64,000 bases of DNA from Alteromonas sp. LOR. Lineage in GTDB: Bacteria; Pseudomonadota; Gammaproteobacteria; Enterobacterales; Alteromonadaceae. The notes beneath the pieces are model-generated. The model saw nothing but the letters and a program-made list of their open reading frames with translations, did no database searches and had not been told where the DNA came from. The DNA is taken from NCBI RefSeq assembly GCF_000753865.1, contig NZ_JQFW01000027.1:42813-106812 (forward strand), given 5' to 3'. Positions 8,339 to 17,908 of the stretch are shown one piece after another. The position numbers and the translations under genes are program-made. Position 1 is the stretch's first letter. Each line of letters begins with the position of its first letter.

Positions 8339-10267
8339 ATGGGTAGAATCATAGGTATCGATTTAGGTACAACAAATTCATGTGTCGCAGTTCTAGACGG
8401 CGACAAACCACGCGTACTTGAAAACGCGGAAGGCGATCGTACAACGCCATCAATCATTGCATACACAAATGACGGCGAAACGCTTGTTGGTCAATCAGCG
8501 AAGCGTCAGGCAGTAACTAACCCTGAAAATACCGTATTCGCTATCAAGCGTTTGATTGGTCGTCGCTTTAAAGATAAAGAGGTACAGCGCGACATCGACA
8601 TCATGCCTTACAAAATTGTAGAGGCTGATAACGGTGACGCATGGGTAGAAGCGAAAGGCGAGAAAATGGCGCCTCCTCAGATTTCTGCTGAAGTACTTAA
8701 GAAAATGAAAAAGACCGCTGAAGACTATCTTGGCGAAGAAGTGACAGGCGCAGTTATCACTGTACCTGCATACTTTAACGATTCTCAGCGTCAAGCAACG
8801 AAAGATGCGGGTCGTATTGCTGGTCTTGAAGTTAAGCGGATTATCAACGAGCCAACTGCTGCTGCTCTTGCCTACGGCATGGACAAAAAGCAAGGCGATA
8901 ACATCGTTGCAGTATACGACTTAGGTGGTGGTACGTTCGATATCTCTATCATCGAAATTGATGAAGTAGACGGCGAGCACACATTTGAAGTACTCGCTAC
9001 AAACGGTGACACCCACCTTGGTGGTGAAGATTTCGATAACCGTGTTATCAACTATCTTGTTGACGAGTTTAAGAAAGATCAAGGCATCGACCTTCGTAAA
9101 GATCCGCTTGCTATGCAGCGTCTTAAAGAAGCCGGTGAGAAAGCGAAAATTGAACTTTCATCTTCACAACAAACAGAGGTTAACCTGCCTTACATCACTG
9201 CTGATGGTTCAGGTCCTAAGCATTTAGCGATTAAACTAACTCGCTCTAAGCTAGAATCTCTTGTTGAAGAGTTAGTTAAAAATTCGCTTGGTCCACTTAA
9301 GCAGGCTATCGAAGATTCTGGTCTATCAGTAGGCGAGATTAACGATATCATCTTGGTTGGTGGTCAAACTCGTATGCCTTTGGTTCAAAAGTATGTAACC
9401 GAATTCTTCGGCAAAGAGCCACGCAAAGACGTTAACCCTGATGAAGCTGTTGCTGTAGGCGCGGCAATTCAAGGCGGTGTTCTTTCTGGTGATGTTAAAG
9501 ACGTATTGCTTCTAGACGTTACTCCACTGTCTCTTGGTATTGAAACCATGGGCGGCGTAATGACGGCGCTAATCGAGAAGAACACGACTATTCCAACGAA
9601 GAAGTCGCAAACGTTCTCTACAGCAGAAGACAATCAGTCTGCGGTAACAGTACACGTACTACAGGGTGAGCGTAAGCAATCAAGCGGCAACAAGTCTCTT
9701 GGTCAGTTCAACCTTGAAGGTATTCGTCCAGCGTCACGCGGTGTACCGCAAATCGAAGTAACCTTCGATCTCGATGCCGACGGTATCCTACACGTATCAG
9801 CAAAAGATAAAGATACGGGTAAAGAGCAGAAGATCACTATCAAAGCTTCTTCAGGTCTAAGTGACGACGAAGTAGAAAAAATGGTAGCAGACGCTGAAGC
9901 GAACAAAGAAGCTGATAAGAAGTTCGAAGAACTTATTCAGGCTCGCAACCAAGCTGACGGCATGATCCACGCGACTCGCAAGCAAATGGAAGAAGTTGGC
10001 GATGCACTAAGTGCAGAAGACAAAGCGCCAATTGAAGAAGCACTAAGCGCGCTAGAAACAGCGAGCAAGGGCGAAGATAAAGCTGAAATCGAAGCGAAAA
10101 CGCAGGAACTTATCCAAGCGTCTAGCAAGTTGATGGAAGCAGCGCAAGCGCAACAAGGCGCAGCAGCCGGTGCACAAGAAGGCGCTGAGCAAGAAGCTTC
10201 TGCAAAAGGCGATGACGATGTTGTTGACGCTGAATTTGAAGAAGTCAAAGACGAAGATAAAAAGTAA
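8339..10267 (+). CDS. dnaK: Chaperone DnaK (Hsp70)
   Basis: This 642-residue cytosolic ATP-driven chaperone works with DnaJ and GrpE. The nucleotide-binding domain (about 1-385) opens with [13 protein letters not shown] and contains the phosphate-2 loop [13 protein letters not shown]. The substrate domain includes [14 protein letters not shown] and the lid is helical and Glu/Ala-rich. The C-terminus ends in [11 protein letters not shown], the usual acidic tail. Length is normal for the family. A GGAG-containing site precedes the ATG. The gene follows grpE and precedes dnaJ. Confidence 0.98.
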   Translation: MGRIIGIDLGTTNSCVAVLDGDKPRVLENAEGDRTTPSIIAYTNDGETLVGQSAKRQAVTNPENTVFAIKRLIGRRFKDKEVQRDIDIMPYKIVEADNGDAWVEAKGEKMAPPQISAEVLKKMKKTAEDYLGEEVTGAVITVPAYFNDSQRQATKDAGRIAGLEVKRIINEPTAAALAYGMDKKQGDNIVAVYDLGGGTFDISIIEIDEVDGEHTFEVLATNGDTHLGGEDFDNRVINYLVDEFKKDQGIDLRKDPLAMQRLKEAGEKAKIELSSSQQTEVNLPYITADGSGPKHLAIKLTRSKLESLVEELVKNSLGPLKQAIEDSGLSVGEINDIILVGGQTRMPLVQKYVTEFFGKEPRKDVNPDEAVAVGAAIQGGVLSGDVKDVLLLDVTPLSLGIETMGGVMTALIEKNTTIPTKKSQTFSTAEDNQSAVTVHVLQGERKQSSGNKSLGQFNLEGIRPASRGVPQIEVTFDLDADGILHVSAKDKDTGKEQKITIKASSGLSDDEVEKMVADAEANKEADKKFEELIQARNQADGMIHATRKQMEEVGDALSAEDKAPIEEALSALETASKGEDKAEIEAKTQELIQASSKLMEAAQAQQGAAAGAQEGAEQEASAKGDDDVVDAEFEEVKDEDKK

Positions 10268-10279
10268 GCTGTATTGATT

Positions 10280-10340
10280 AGCCCGGTGCGCCGGGCTGTT
10301 TAGCAGTTCAGGCGCATCAGGATTTTCTTGCTGCGCCTTT
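10280..10340 (+). terminator. Two hairpins after dnaK
   Basis: The first is a GC-rich stem, AGCCCGG/CCGGGCT (10280-10297). The second is GGCGCA...TGCGCC (10311-10337), followed by a short T run. Together they probably weaken read-through into dnaJ. Confidence 0.5.
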
Positions 10341-10460
10341 GTTGTGTAAATGACTTGTCGTTAGCGTATGAGCAGCGCAGGTGATTTTCACAACAGTCAG
10401 ATGTAGATTTGACAGGCGATTTACATGGCTTGTCGACAATAAGTAGGGTAAGTAAACGAT

Positions 10461-11594
10461 ATGTCGAAACGTGACTACTACGAAGTGCTTGGAGTAGATA
10501 AAAGTGCTGGCGAACGCGAAATTAAAAAAGCGTATAAAAAGCTAGCGATGAAATATCACCCAGACCGTACTGAGGGTGACAAAGCACTTGAAGTAAAGTT
10601 TAAGGAAATTCAAGAAGCTTACGAGATTCTGTCAGATTCACAGAAACGTGCTGCTTACGATCAGTATGGTCACGCAGGCGTTGATCCTAACCGCGGTGGT
10701 GGTGGCTACGGCGGCGGTGCAGATTTCGGCGACATCTTTGGTGATGTGTTCGGCGATATCTTTGGTGGCGGCGGTCGAGGCGGTCGTCAATCTCGCGCTC
10801 GTCAAGGTTCAGACCTTCGATACAACCTTGAACTTTCGCTAGAAGAAGCGGTTCGCGGTAAGAGCGTTGATATTCGGGTTCCTGCTTTGGCAGAATGTGA
10901 AGTGTGTGATGGCTCTGGGGCTAAAAACGGTTCCTCGCCAAAAACATGCCCAACGTGTCACGGCAACGGCCAAGTGCAAATGCGTCAAGGGTTTTTCGCG
11001 GTTCAACAAACCTGTCCTACCTGTTCGGGTAAAGGCAAAATTATTGAAGATCCATGTAACAGCTGTCACGGGCATGGTCGCAAAGAAAAAACGAAAACCC
11101 TTAATGTTAAGATTCCAGCAGGCGTGGATACGGGTGACCGAATTCGCTTGTCAGGTGAAGGTGAAGCCGGTGAAAACGGCGCGCCAGCAGGCGATTTGTA
11201 CGTTCAAGTACATATTCGCGACCACGAAATTTTCGAGCGTGATGGCAACAACTTGTACTGCGAAGTACCGTTAAGCTTTACCACCGCAGCCCTTGGTGGT
11301 GAGTTAGAAGTTCCTACACTCGATGGGAAAGTGAAGCTGAAAATAAGCCCTGAAACTCAGACTGGTCGTATGTTCCGCCTACGCAGCAAAGGCGTTAAGT
11401 CGGTGCGTACCGGCGCGCTTGGCGACTTAATGTGTAAGGTTGTGGTAGAGACACCAGTGAACCTTTCATCTAAGCAGAAAGAGCTATTGCGCGAGCTTGA
11501 AGAGTCTATGGGTAAAGCGTCAAGCAAACATAGTCCGAAGGCACAAGGCTTCTTTGATGGCGTTAAAAAGTTCTTTGACGACCTAACTAATTAA
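10461..11594 (+). CDS. dnaJ: Co-chaperone DnaJ (Hsp40)
   Basis: This 377-residue protein stimulates DnaK ATPase activity and presents clients. The J domain occupies about 1-70 with the HPD motif in MKYHPDRT. A Gly/Phe-rich stretch (about 75-115) follows, then four zinc-binding CXXCXGXG motifs ([32 protein letters not shown]), then the substrate-binding C-terminal beta domains and a dimerisation tail. It is a full-length type I DnaJ. It lies 193 bases downstream of dnaK and is closed by a strong terminator. Confidence 0.98.
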   Translation: MSKRDYYEVLGVDKSAGEREIKKAYKKLAMKYHPDRTEGDKALEVKFKEIQEAYEILSDSQKRAAYDQYGHAGVDPNRGGGGYGGGADFGDIFGDVFGDIFGGGGRGGRQSRARQGSDLRYNLELSLEEAVRGKSVDIRVPALAECEVCDGSGAKNGSSPKTCPTCHGNGQVQMRQGFFAVQQTCPTCSGKGKIIEDPCNSCHGHGRKEKTKTLNVKIPAGVDTGDRIRLSGEGEAGENGAPAGDLYVQVHIRDHEIFERDGNNLYCEVPLSFTTAALGGELEVPTLDGKVKLKISPETQTGRMFRLRSKGVKSVRTGALGDLMCKVVVETPVNLSSKQKELLRELEESMGKASSKHSPKAQGFFDGVKKFFDDLTN

Positions 11595-11690
11595 ATTAGT
11601 CAGCTTTTTAGGTGTTAAGTTTCTGTCGTAATGCTGGTGAGGTTACACACCTCATCATGTTTAAAGGCTTAATAAAATAGCCAAAAACAC

Positions 11691-11742
11691 AGCTCGGAAA
11701 GATAGCACGGAAAGATAGCTCAAAAAGACAACTTAAAAAGAT
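11691..11742. repeat. 13-bp imperfect tandem repeat, 4 copies
   Basis: The units AGCTCGGAAAGAT, AGCACGGAAAGAT, AGCTCAAAAAGAC and AACTTAAAAAGAT lie directly before the terminator of dnaJ. Confidence 0.75.
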
Positions 11743-11750
11743 AATTAAAA

Positions 11751-11786
11751 AATGCCAGTTAGCCATGCTAACTGGCATTTTTTTAT
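11751..11786 (+). terminator. Rho-independent terminator of dnaJ
   Basis: A perfect 13-bp stem, AATGCCAGTTAGC with GCTAACTGGCATT, has a three-base loop and is followed by a run of seven T. Confidence 0.92.
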
Positions 11787-12108
11787 CTGTAGCTACTGTC
11801 TATCTAGTTCAATTTGGCCTAATTATTTCCTCAATTCATACCTTTTGTCCTTACTTTCCTATATACAATAATTCTGATTTTATTGCGTCGCTTATGATTA
11901 AATTCATGAAATTGTTAGATAATTTTCACATTTAACACTGGGTGGTAATTTTTGGCTTCAACTAAAGTATAGGTTTGAATACTTATATATTGTTCAGCAT
12001 GTTTTTGTTCTACCAATAATGGCGTTTAATACATCACATGCAGTCACGCAGCACTTGCAAAGACGCACCAACTTAAACCCTTTATTAATTAAATCAGGAA
12101 CTTTAACC

Positions 12109-12507
12109 ATGTTGAAAATAGTTAAAACCTCTATCGTTATCGCAGCTTCTACTCTTGCTTTCTCTAACGCAGCACAAGCAGACGGCATCAATGATGCACT
12201 AGCTAATATCTGTACCATCGTACAGGCTGATGACAAAGGTGAGCTTCGTAAGAAAATGCGTAGCGTACAGTCAGATTACCGTTTGAAACTTCGCGATTAT
12301 TACGCAGGTGTTTCATGTGACGGACAAAGCCTTATCCGTACAGCAGTAACCAGCAATGCGGTTGAAGTAGGTACGTTACTTGTTAAGAAAATGCCAAGTA
12401 AAGACCTTCAAGCGCCAGAAGCAGACGGCAAAACACTTCAAGCGTGGATTGCTGAGCAAGGTTTACAAGACTCACCCATTTCTGCTGAGCTTAACGGAAG
12501 AATTTAA
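12109..12507 (+). CDS. Small secreted DUF3718-like protein
   Basis: This 132-residue protein has a cleavable signal peptide (MLKIVKTSIVIAASTLAFSN, then AAQA before DGIND), so the mature form is periplasmic. The mature part contains two Cys residues (ANICTIV, GVSCDGQ) and the stretch KMRSVQSDYRLKLRDYYAGV. This resembles the uncharacterised DUF3718 family from marine gammaproteobacteria, by memory only. The frame extends upstream to 12019, but the ATG at 12109 has AGGAA upstream and starts the signal peptide. Function is unknown. Confidence 0.75.
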   Translation: MLKIVKTSIVIAASTLAFSNAAQADGINDALANICTIVQADDKGELRKKMRSVQSDYRLKLRDYYAGVSCDGQSLIRTAVTSNAVEVGTLLVKKMPSKDLQAPEADGKTLQAWIAEQGLQDSPISAELNGRI

Positions 12508-12901
12508 TCTTCAACCATACTGAATTTATCACACCACGCTATTAAGCGGTGTGATTACCATTTCAACATGGTAGCGGCATTGCGCCGCACTAGAGGCCCC
12601 TTTAATGGGGCCTTGCCTTTTTTTTACTTGCCATCATTTTTCTAACTCTTCACTGCTGTAATTTCTTGTGTTTCCTAACTCTCAATTTTGCGGGTGTACT
12701 TTTTGTGCCCCTAACATGCGCTTGGCATGTTCCTAGATTGTTTCGCCTGATTTTTATCAATTATCACTTGCGCTTTGAACGGCTCTTCGTCACGATGAAA
12801 AGCGCGCTCGAAACAGCGGGGCAACAGGCCTTATAAAAATCACCACTGATACCGCAGTGTATAGAAAGCAAATCTCATAGTGTTAAAAAAAGGGAACAGG
12901 C
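12508..12901. other. Intergenic region with two hairpins
   Basis: A stem-loop ATCACACC/GGTGTGAT lies at 12528-12555, followed by the terminator at 12594. The remaining 270 bases before the cytochrome gene show nothing I can name. Confidence 0.55.
12593..12626 (+). terminator. Terminator of the DUF3718-like gene
   Basis: The stem AGGCCCC/GGGGCCT has a six-base loop and is followed by TGCC and a run of nine T. Confidence 0.85.
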
Positions 12902-13399
12902 ATGAAACATATAAATAAAGCAGTAATCGCAGCCACAGCTTGCATGGCATTTTCAAGTGTTGCGTTTTCTAGTAACGCATTAGCCGCAGAAGTAAAGCCT
13001 GCAATGTCGGCAAAGCATGCAAAAGCGGCAACACAATATCGCCAGTCAATTTTTCAACTAGTGAAAAGCAATATGGGACCACTAGGTGGCATGGCAAAAG
13101 GCGCATTACCGTTTGATGAGTCTGTAATGCAAACTAACGCTGTGCGATTAGAGCAACTTGCTACCATGATGGGCGACTACTTGTCGGTAGATACTCGAGA
13201 ATACAACGTAGACACTGGCGCAAAAGATGCTATTTGGGAAAATTTCTCAGATGTTGAAACAAAAATTGCTGCGCTTAACACTGCCGCTCAGGGCTTACAA
13301 ACTGCCGTTAAAGCTGGCGATAAGAGTGCTTACCGAGATGCCATTGGGAAAATTGGTGCAAGCTGTAAGTCATGTCATGATGACTACAAAAAAGACTAA
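12902..13399 (+). CDS. Cytochrome c' (class II c-type cytochrome)
   Basis: This 165-residue periplasmic haem protein has a signal peptide (residues 1-28, ending NALA before AEVKP). A four-helix-bundle sequence follows, with the haem site CKSCH at the very C-terminus, as in class II cytochromes c. Ahead of it lie QYRQSIFQLVKSNMGPLGGM and the AIWENFSDVE helix. A GGGAACAGGC site precedes the ATG. The family is linked to NO binding and electron transfer. A cytochrome b561 gene 2.3 kb away on the other strand is a possible membrane partner. Confidence 0.9.
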   Translation: MKHINKAVIAATACMAFSSVAFSSNALAAEVKPAMSAKHAKAATQYRQSIFQLVKSNMGPLGGMAKGALPFDESVMQTNAVRLEQLATMMGDYLSVDTREYNVDTGAKDAIWENFSDVETKIAALNTAAQGLQTAVKAGDKSAYRDAIGKIGASCKSCHDDYKKD

Positions 13400-13435
13400 G
13401 CTATTTTTATCAAAAGCGAACTCGTTTTTTTGAAA

Positions 13436-13464
13436 AGCTGGTAGCGGTGCTGCCGGCTTTTTTT
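13436..13464 (+). terminator. Terminator of the cytochrome c' gene
   Basis: The stem AGCTGGTAGC/GCTGCCGGCT includes two G-T pairs and is followed by eight T. Confidence 0.8.
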
Positions 13465-13542
13465 TGACTATTAAACAAAAGCTTAACTTATGTAAGCCTG
13501 AAGTCTTATAAGCATTCACGACTATACTGAAGTAGTGTAACA

Positions 13543-15468
13543 ATGAACTCTACAACGGATTTGGTTATGAACTACAAAGAAGAATATACAGCCTCAACAA
13601 CCTCTCCTGAACGCTTTTGGTTAGAAAAAGCTCGCGACATAGAATGGTTTAAAGCGCCTGAAACAGCACTATCTGGCTCAGCAAACGGTTATCAAACGTG
13701 GTTCAAAGGCGGGCAGCTCAATACCAGTTATCTTGCGCTTGATCACCATGTCAATGCGGGGAGGGGAGACAAAGCCGCCCTTATCTACGACTCTCCGGTT
13801 ACCAATACCACGCGAACCTATAGCTACAGTGAATTGCTACAGGAAGTGGCTACCTTTGCCGGCGCGCTTCAAGACCTAGGGGTCTCTAAGGGAGAGCGAG
13901 TAATAATTTATATGCCCATGATCCCACAAGCCACTATCGCCATGCTTGCCTGTGCTCGCTTAGGTGCTATTCATTCTGTGGTCTTCGGTGGATTTGCAGC
14001 AAATGAATTAGCGGTACGCATAGATGACGCTACTCCATCGTTTATCGTTACTGCGTCTTGCGGCATTGAGGGGACAAAGCTGCTCCCTTATAAGCCGTTG
14101 GTAGACAGTGCCATTGAGCTTGCCTCGCACAAGCCTAATGGATGCGTGGTTTTTCAACGGCCACAGCTGCACGCCGAACTCGATTCTACCTTCGATTATG
14201 ATTGGCATTCTTTAATGGAAACGTGTTCGCCCGTCCCTGCCGTTAAGGTAGACGCAACAGATCCTCTCTACATTCTTTATACGTCTGGCACGACCGGCAA
14301 ACCCAAAGGTGTAGTACGAGACAATGGTGGTCACGCCGTAGCCCTTTATTATTCTATGGGAGCACTTTACGGTATTGATGAAAACGATGTGTTTTGGGCG
14401 GCTTCCGATGTAGGCTGGGTAGTTGGGCATTCTTATATCGTTTATGGACCACTGATAAAAGGTGCTACCTCGGTAATGTATGAGGGTAAACCTGTAGGCA
14501 CGCCCGATGCAGGGGCATTTTGGAGTATGGTAGAGCGGCATAAAATCAATATTTTATTTGGCGCACCTACTGCTTTTAGAGCTATTCGAAAAGAAGATCC
14601 AGAAGGCGAGTTTATCAAGCAGTATGACCTTTCCAGTCTGCGAACGATATTTATGGCCGGAGAGCGTTTAGACCCTCCTACGTATTATTGGACGCTAGAG
14701 AAAACCAATAAGCCGGTAGTGGATCATTGGTGGCAAACTGAAACGGGATGGCCCATTTGCTCAAACCCAATGGGAATAGAACCAATGCAGACTAAGCCTG
14801 GTTCCTCAAGTGTGCCCACTCCAGGCTTCAACGTAAAAGTACTCAATGGTATTGATAGTGAATCGGCACCCGGACAAAAAGGCTCTATTGCCATTCAACT
14901 GCCGCTGCCTCCAGGGTGTTTGTCTACGATTTGGCAAGACCACTCTCGGTTAGTGAATGGTTATCTAAGAGAGTTTGAGGGCTACTACAGCACGGGTGAC
15001 AACGGCTATATCGATGAAGACGGTTACGTGTTTATCATGGGGCGCACCGACGATGTTATCAATGTAGCAGGCCATAGGCTTTCTACAGGGGAAATGGAAG
15101 AAGTACTTGCTGCACACCCTGCAGTAGCTGAATGCAGCGTTATCGGGGTCAACGACGCACTAAAAGGTCAACTCCCTGTAGGTTTAGTTTTGTTAAAAGA
15201 CGGCGTTGATATTAATGAGGCAGACTTAGAAAAAGAACTGGTTGCTTCGGTAAGGAGCAGCATTGGTCCCGTTGCCTGTTTTAAACGCGCCATTGTTGTT
15301 AAGCGTCTGCCGAAAACTAGGTCAGGTAAAATTCTGCGCAAATTATTGCGACAAATAGCTGCAGACGAACCCGTGTCAGTTCCCTCAACCATAGACGACC
15401 CGAGCAGCGTTGCTGAAATTGCCACGTTAATGCGCGATAAAGGGCTTGTAGAAGCAGCCGAGGTATAG
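13543..15468 (+). CDS. prpE: Propionyl-CoA synthetase (PrpE type)
   Basis: This AMP-forming acyl-CoA ligase makes propionyl-CoA from propionate, ATP and CoA. The 641 residues show the P-loop-like YTSGTTGKPKGV, the acetyl/propionyl-synthetase feature DNGGHAVALYYSMG, the hinge region GRTDDVINVAGHRLSTGEME and the catalytic lysine in PKTRSGKILRKLL. The pattern FWLEKARDIEW and the DVGWVVGHSYIVYGPL block match PrpE better than Acs. By alignment with PrpE N-termini the ATG at 13567 (MNYKEEYTAST) may be the true start; neither ATG has a strong ribosome-binding site. No prp operon is nearby. Confidence 0.88.
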   Translation: MNSTTDLVMNYKEEYTASTTSPERFWLEKARDIEWFKAPETALSGSANGYQTWFKGGQLNTSYLALDHHVNAGRGDKAALIYDSPVTNTTRTYSYSELLQEVATFAGALQDLGVSKGERVIIYMPMIPQATIAMLACARLGAIHSVVFGGFAANELAVRIDDATPSFIVTASCGIEGTKLLPYKPLVDSAIELASHKPNGCVVFQRPQLHAELDSTFDYDWHSLMETCSPVPAVKVDATDPLYILYTSGTTGKPKGVVRDNGGHAVALYYSMGALYGIDENDVFWAASDVGWVVGHSYIVYGPLIKGATSVMYEGKPVGTPDAGAFWSMVERHKINILFGAPTAFRAIRKEDPEGEFIKQYDLSSLRTIFMAGERLDPPTYYWTLEKTNKPVVDHWWQTETGWPICSNPMGIEPMQTKPGSSSVPTPGFNVKVLNGIDSESAPGQKGSIAIQLPLPPGCLSTIWQDHSRLVNGYLREFEGYYSTGDNGYIDEDGYVFIMGRTDDVINVAGHRLSTGEMEEVLAAHPAVAECSVIGVNDALKGQLPVGLVLLKDGVDINEADLEKELVASVRSSIGPVACFKRAIVVKRLPKTRSGKILRKLLRQIAADEPVSVPSTIDDPSSVAEIATLMRDKGLVEAAEV

Positions 15469-15494
15469 GTATTTACTTTGTATTCAAACCTAAC

Positions 15495-15580
15495 GCTAGC
15501 GCCTCTTCTAGAGAGCGCCGCTAGCGTATCTTCTAAAAAGCGCCGCTAGCGTATCATCTAAAAAGCGCTGCTAGCCTATC
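15495..15580. repeat. 25-bp tandem repeat, about 3.4 copies
   Basis: The units begin GCTAGCG and contain TCTTCTAAAAAGCGCC or close variants. Each includes the small palindrome CGCTAGCG. The array lies between the convergent prpE and cytochrome b561 genes. Confidence 0.85.
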
Positions 15581-15656
15581 CATTTTCATCCGGATGCTAG
15601 CGCTCTTATTGAACTACACGCTTTAGTAATAATTACGGGCTAGCACTAAAAATATG

Positions 15657-16367
15657 CTAGTAATAATACTGGGCGGCAGGGGCCGAAGGTGGTAATACTT
15701 CAACCACAACATACACACACGCAGCAGCGACAAGGGCAATAATAATGGCCTTGCCTAATTGAGAGTGTGTTATGCCCTGAGCTTCGCCGTAGTATTGCGC
15801 TTCGTCTTCAGGCAGAGGCTTTTTACCGCTTATCATTGGCGGCACAAGCTTTTGTCTTTTGTAGAAACCGTAAAATACACTAGCGCCAATGTGCAGCACA
15901 ATTACATACACCAGTGTATCGAATGACAGATGGTGCAGTGTATTCATGATTGATAAGACATCGTCTTTCGCCATGCTTCGCAAAGGTCCATCCAGAAATA
16001 TATCGTCAGTCATAAACAGTCCTGAAACGGCTTGCACTAGCACAAGTGTTATCATAACCACCACAAACCAGCCGCCTAGTGGATTGTGTCCAACGGATGG
16101 CAAGCTGTCTCTATCAAAGAGAGTCTTTACGTACGCAAACACAGCTCCAGGGCCTTTTACGAATTGGCTAAATTTGGCGTACCTTGGGCCAAACATCCCC
16201 CAAAGTAGCCTGAATATAATCAGCCCCAACGTAAAATAACCAATATAGAAATGCCACTGCAGGGCATCGTCAAGTAACTCAGCGGTCACGTATTGAGCCA
16301 AAATACTCAGCACCAATAGCCAGTGAAACAGTCGAGTGGGCAAATCCCAGATAAGCCTTTTTTTCAT
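15657..16367 (-). CDS. Cytochrome b561 family membrane protein
   Basis: This 236-residue inner-membrane di-haem b protein has four main helices plus a C-terminal anchor. It begins MKKRLIWDLPTRLFHWLL, with the first likely haem ligand in LFHW. Other conserved His residues are in LQWHFYIGYF, TLHHLSFDT and VLHIGASVFY. The family passes electrons between quinol and periplasmic cytochromes. The YYY C-terminus is unusual. It is convergent with prpE and near the cytochrome c' gene, a plausible electron acceptor (inference). Confidence 0.9.
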   Translation of the reverse strand: MKKRLIWDLPTRLFHWLLVLSILAQYVTAELLDDALQWHFYIGYFTLGLIIFRLLWGMFGPRYAKFSQFVKGPGAVFAYVKTLFDRDSLPSVGHNPLGGWFVVVMITLVLVQAVSGLFMTDDIFLDGPLRSMAKDDVLSIMNTLHHLSFDTLVYVIVLHIGASVFYGFYKRQKLVPPMISGKKPLPEDEAQYYGEAQGITHSQLGKAIIIALVAAACVYVVVEVLPPSAPAAQYYY

Positions 16368-16655
16368 AAGAGGTGTTCTTTTATGGTTGAGTAGATAAGA
16401 GAGCGTTTTTCTTTATCGTATCGACTCTGCACTCAAAATTCGAGTTCGAACTGATAAAAATAACACTGTAGGCGAGGGTGATAAAAATTATGACCTGCTA
16501 TGTAGCCTTCTATGTCGCCCTCTATGTAAGTTCATGTGATCTTCTATATATGCTGCAAACGATGATATCACCTCAATTAATCTAACAATCGCATTGCATT
16601 AGTGAATGCATTTGGCAGAATGTGAACAAGTTTAGAATTATTTAAAAGATAAAAC
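16368..16655. other. Intergenic region with a degenerate short repeat
   Basis: Between the divergent b561 and dapB genes. Around 16492-16555 a CTTCTATGT-like motif of 12-13 bp recurs four or five times with many changes. Confidence 0.5.
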
Positions 16656-17459
16656 ATGAAAGTAGGACTATTTGGCGCGAATGGGCGCATGGGTAGGGTG
16701 TTAATTGAAGCCCTCGACCTAAGTGAAAATGCAGACCTAAGTGTCGCTACAGTGAGAGATGACTCACCTTGGGTGGGTATGAATGTGGGCGAGTTGGCAG
16801 GCATTGGTAAAAAGCCAGTCGATTGTTCAGGATTTTCATCGCTATCAAAAGAAGATGCCGATGTCATGATCGACTTTACATTGCCATCTATCATCGAGAC
16901 CAATTTAAATTGGTGCGTTGAGAACAATACGCCAGTAGTAATTGGTACTACAGGGCTTAACAAAGCGCAGTTGGCAGCGCTAGACGAAGCAGCTAAGCAT
17001 ATCCCTATCGTATTTGCTGCAAATTACAGTGTTGGCGTAAATTTAATGCTGTCGCTAGTAAAGCAAGCGGCTAGCGTGTTAGGTGAAACGGCAGACATTG
17101 AAATAACTGAAGCCCACCATAGATTTAAACAAGACGCGCCATCAGGCACAGCCATGGCAATTGGTGAGGCCATTGCAGAGGAACTTGGAAGAGATTTAAG
17201 TACCTGCGCAGTTTATGGTCGTGAGGGCAAAGAGCCTGAAAGAGACCAAGGCACCATCGGTTTTGCTACGGTCAGAGCCGGTGATATTGTGGGAGAGCAC
17301 ACTGCGCTTTTCGCTGATATTGGCGAGCGTTTAGAAATTACGCATAAAGCATCGAGTCGACTTACGTTTGCTAAAGGTGCTGTTCATGCTGCAAAGTGGT
17401 TGTGTGGTCAAAAACCTGGACTATACTCCATGACTGATGTTTTAAATTTAAAGCTTTAA
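16656..17459 (+). CDS. dapB: 4-hydroxy-tetrahydrodipicolinate reductase
   Basis: DapB performs the NAD(P)H-dependent reduction in lysine and diaminopimelate synthesis. The 267 residues show the Rossmann loop GLFGANGRMGR at the N-terminus, GTTGLNKAQ, and the substrate and catalytic segment EAHHRFKQDAPSGTAMAIGE. Length is normal. It stands alone upstream of carA, an order also seen in enterobacteria, with a 449-base gap between them. Confidence 0.97.
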   Translation: MKVGLFGANGRMGRVLIEALDLSENADLSVATVRDDSPWVGMNVGELAGIGKKPVDCSGFSSLSKEDADVMIDFTLPSIIETNLNWCVENNTPVVIGTTGLNKAQLAALDEAAKHIPIVFAANYSVGVNLMLSLVKQAASVLGETADIEITEAHHRFKQDAPSGTAMAIGEAIAEELGRDLSTCAVYGREGKEPERDQGTIGFATVRAGDIVGEHTALFADIGERLEITHKASSRLTFAKGAVHAAKWLCGQKPGLYSMTDVLNLKL

Positions 17460-17704
17460 TTTGAAGCTTTCAATAGCTATGGAGCTGTTGCTTATCTTCT
17501 GCCTACGATAAAAAAGCAATATAACGAGTACCGCGCTAATTCAGTTTGGGCTTGAACGCGGACTACTTGAGCAGCGACGGCTAGGGCATGAGTTGAGCGT
17601 TGAATGAGCGGTGCGAGCGTTATTTAAACACTAAGCCGTACTTTCAGTGGTTCTGCGCAAAAAAACGATGTTAAGGGCTATTTTAATAAATTATTACAAA
17701 TAAA

Positions 17705-17733
17705 TTAGACATTTTCGGTGAGTAATGTATACT
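17705..17733 (+). promoter_or_regulatory. Sigma-70 promoter of carAB
   Basis: TTAGAC (17705-17710) and TATACT (17728-17733) have a 17-base spacer. Transcription would start near 17740, giving an untranslated leader of about 170 bases. Confidence 0.7.
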
Positions 17734-17813
17734 CGCCGGAATTTGCCAGAATTTCGAATTCTTAGCGAGTAAATCGGCTGTAGAGCACGTATTTATTAGC
17801 TGCAAAGATCGTG

Positions 17814-17850
17814 AAACGGGATGTATTGTTTTCATTACCTCCCGTTTTTT
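17814..17850 (+). terminator. Possible attenuator in the carA leader
   Basis: The stem AAACGGGA (17814-17821) with TCCCGTTT (17840-17847), extended by GTA/TAC across one mismatch, is followed by further T residues. Its position inside the leader and ahead of the carA start suggests conditional termination. Confidence 0.6.
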
Positions 17851-17895
17851 GTGGGGTTTGTGCAAAAAACTGCACAAACACATAGTTATCCTTAA
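17821..17895 (+). CDS. Putative 24-residue carA leader peptide
   Basis: An ATG at 17821 opens a frame that crosses the hairpin and ends 13 bases before the carA start. It is rich in U-heavy codons (it begins [14 protein letters not shown]). The organisation recalls the pyrBI leader of E. coli, where ribosome coupling to a UTP-sensitive polymerase controls termination. No strong ribosome-binding site precedes the ATG. A GTG at 17811 opens another frame through the same hairpin. Translation is unproven. Confidence 0.35.
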   Translation: MYCFHYLPFFVGFVQKTAQTHSYP

Positions 17896-17908
17896 TCTGG
17901 AGGTTGAC

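Larger units (their letters stand above)
11595..12108. other. 514-base intergenic region
   Basis: It holds the 13-bp tandem repeat and the dnaJ terminator, followed by about 320 bases of AT-rich sequence before the DUF3718-type gene. I see no other gene there. Confidence 0.6.
17460..17908. other. Long carA upstream region
   Basis: The first 240 bases show nothing I recognise. From 17705 a sigma-70 promoter, a leader ORF and an attenuator-like hairpin precede carA; these are listed separately. Confidence 0.6.
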
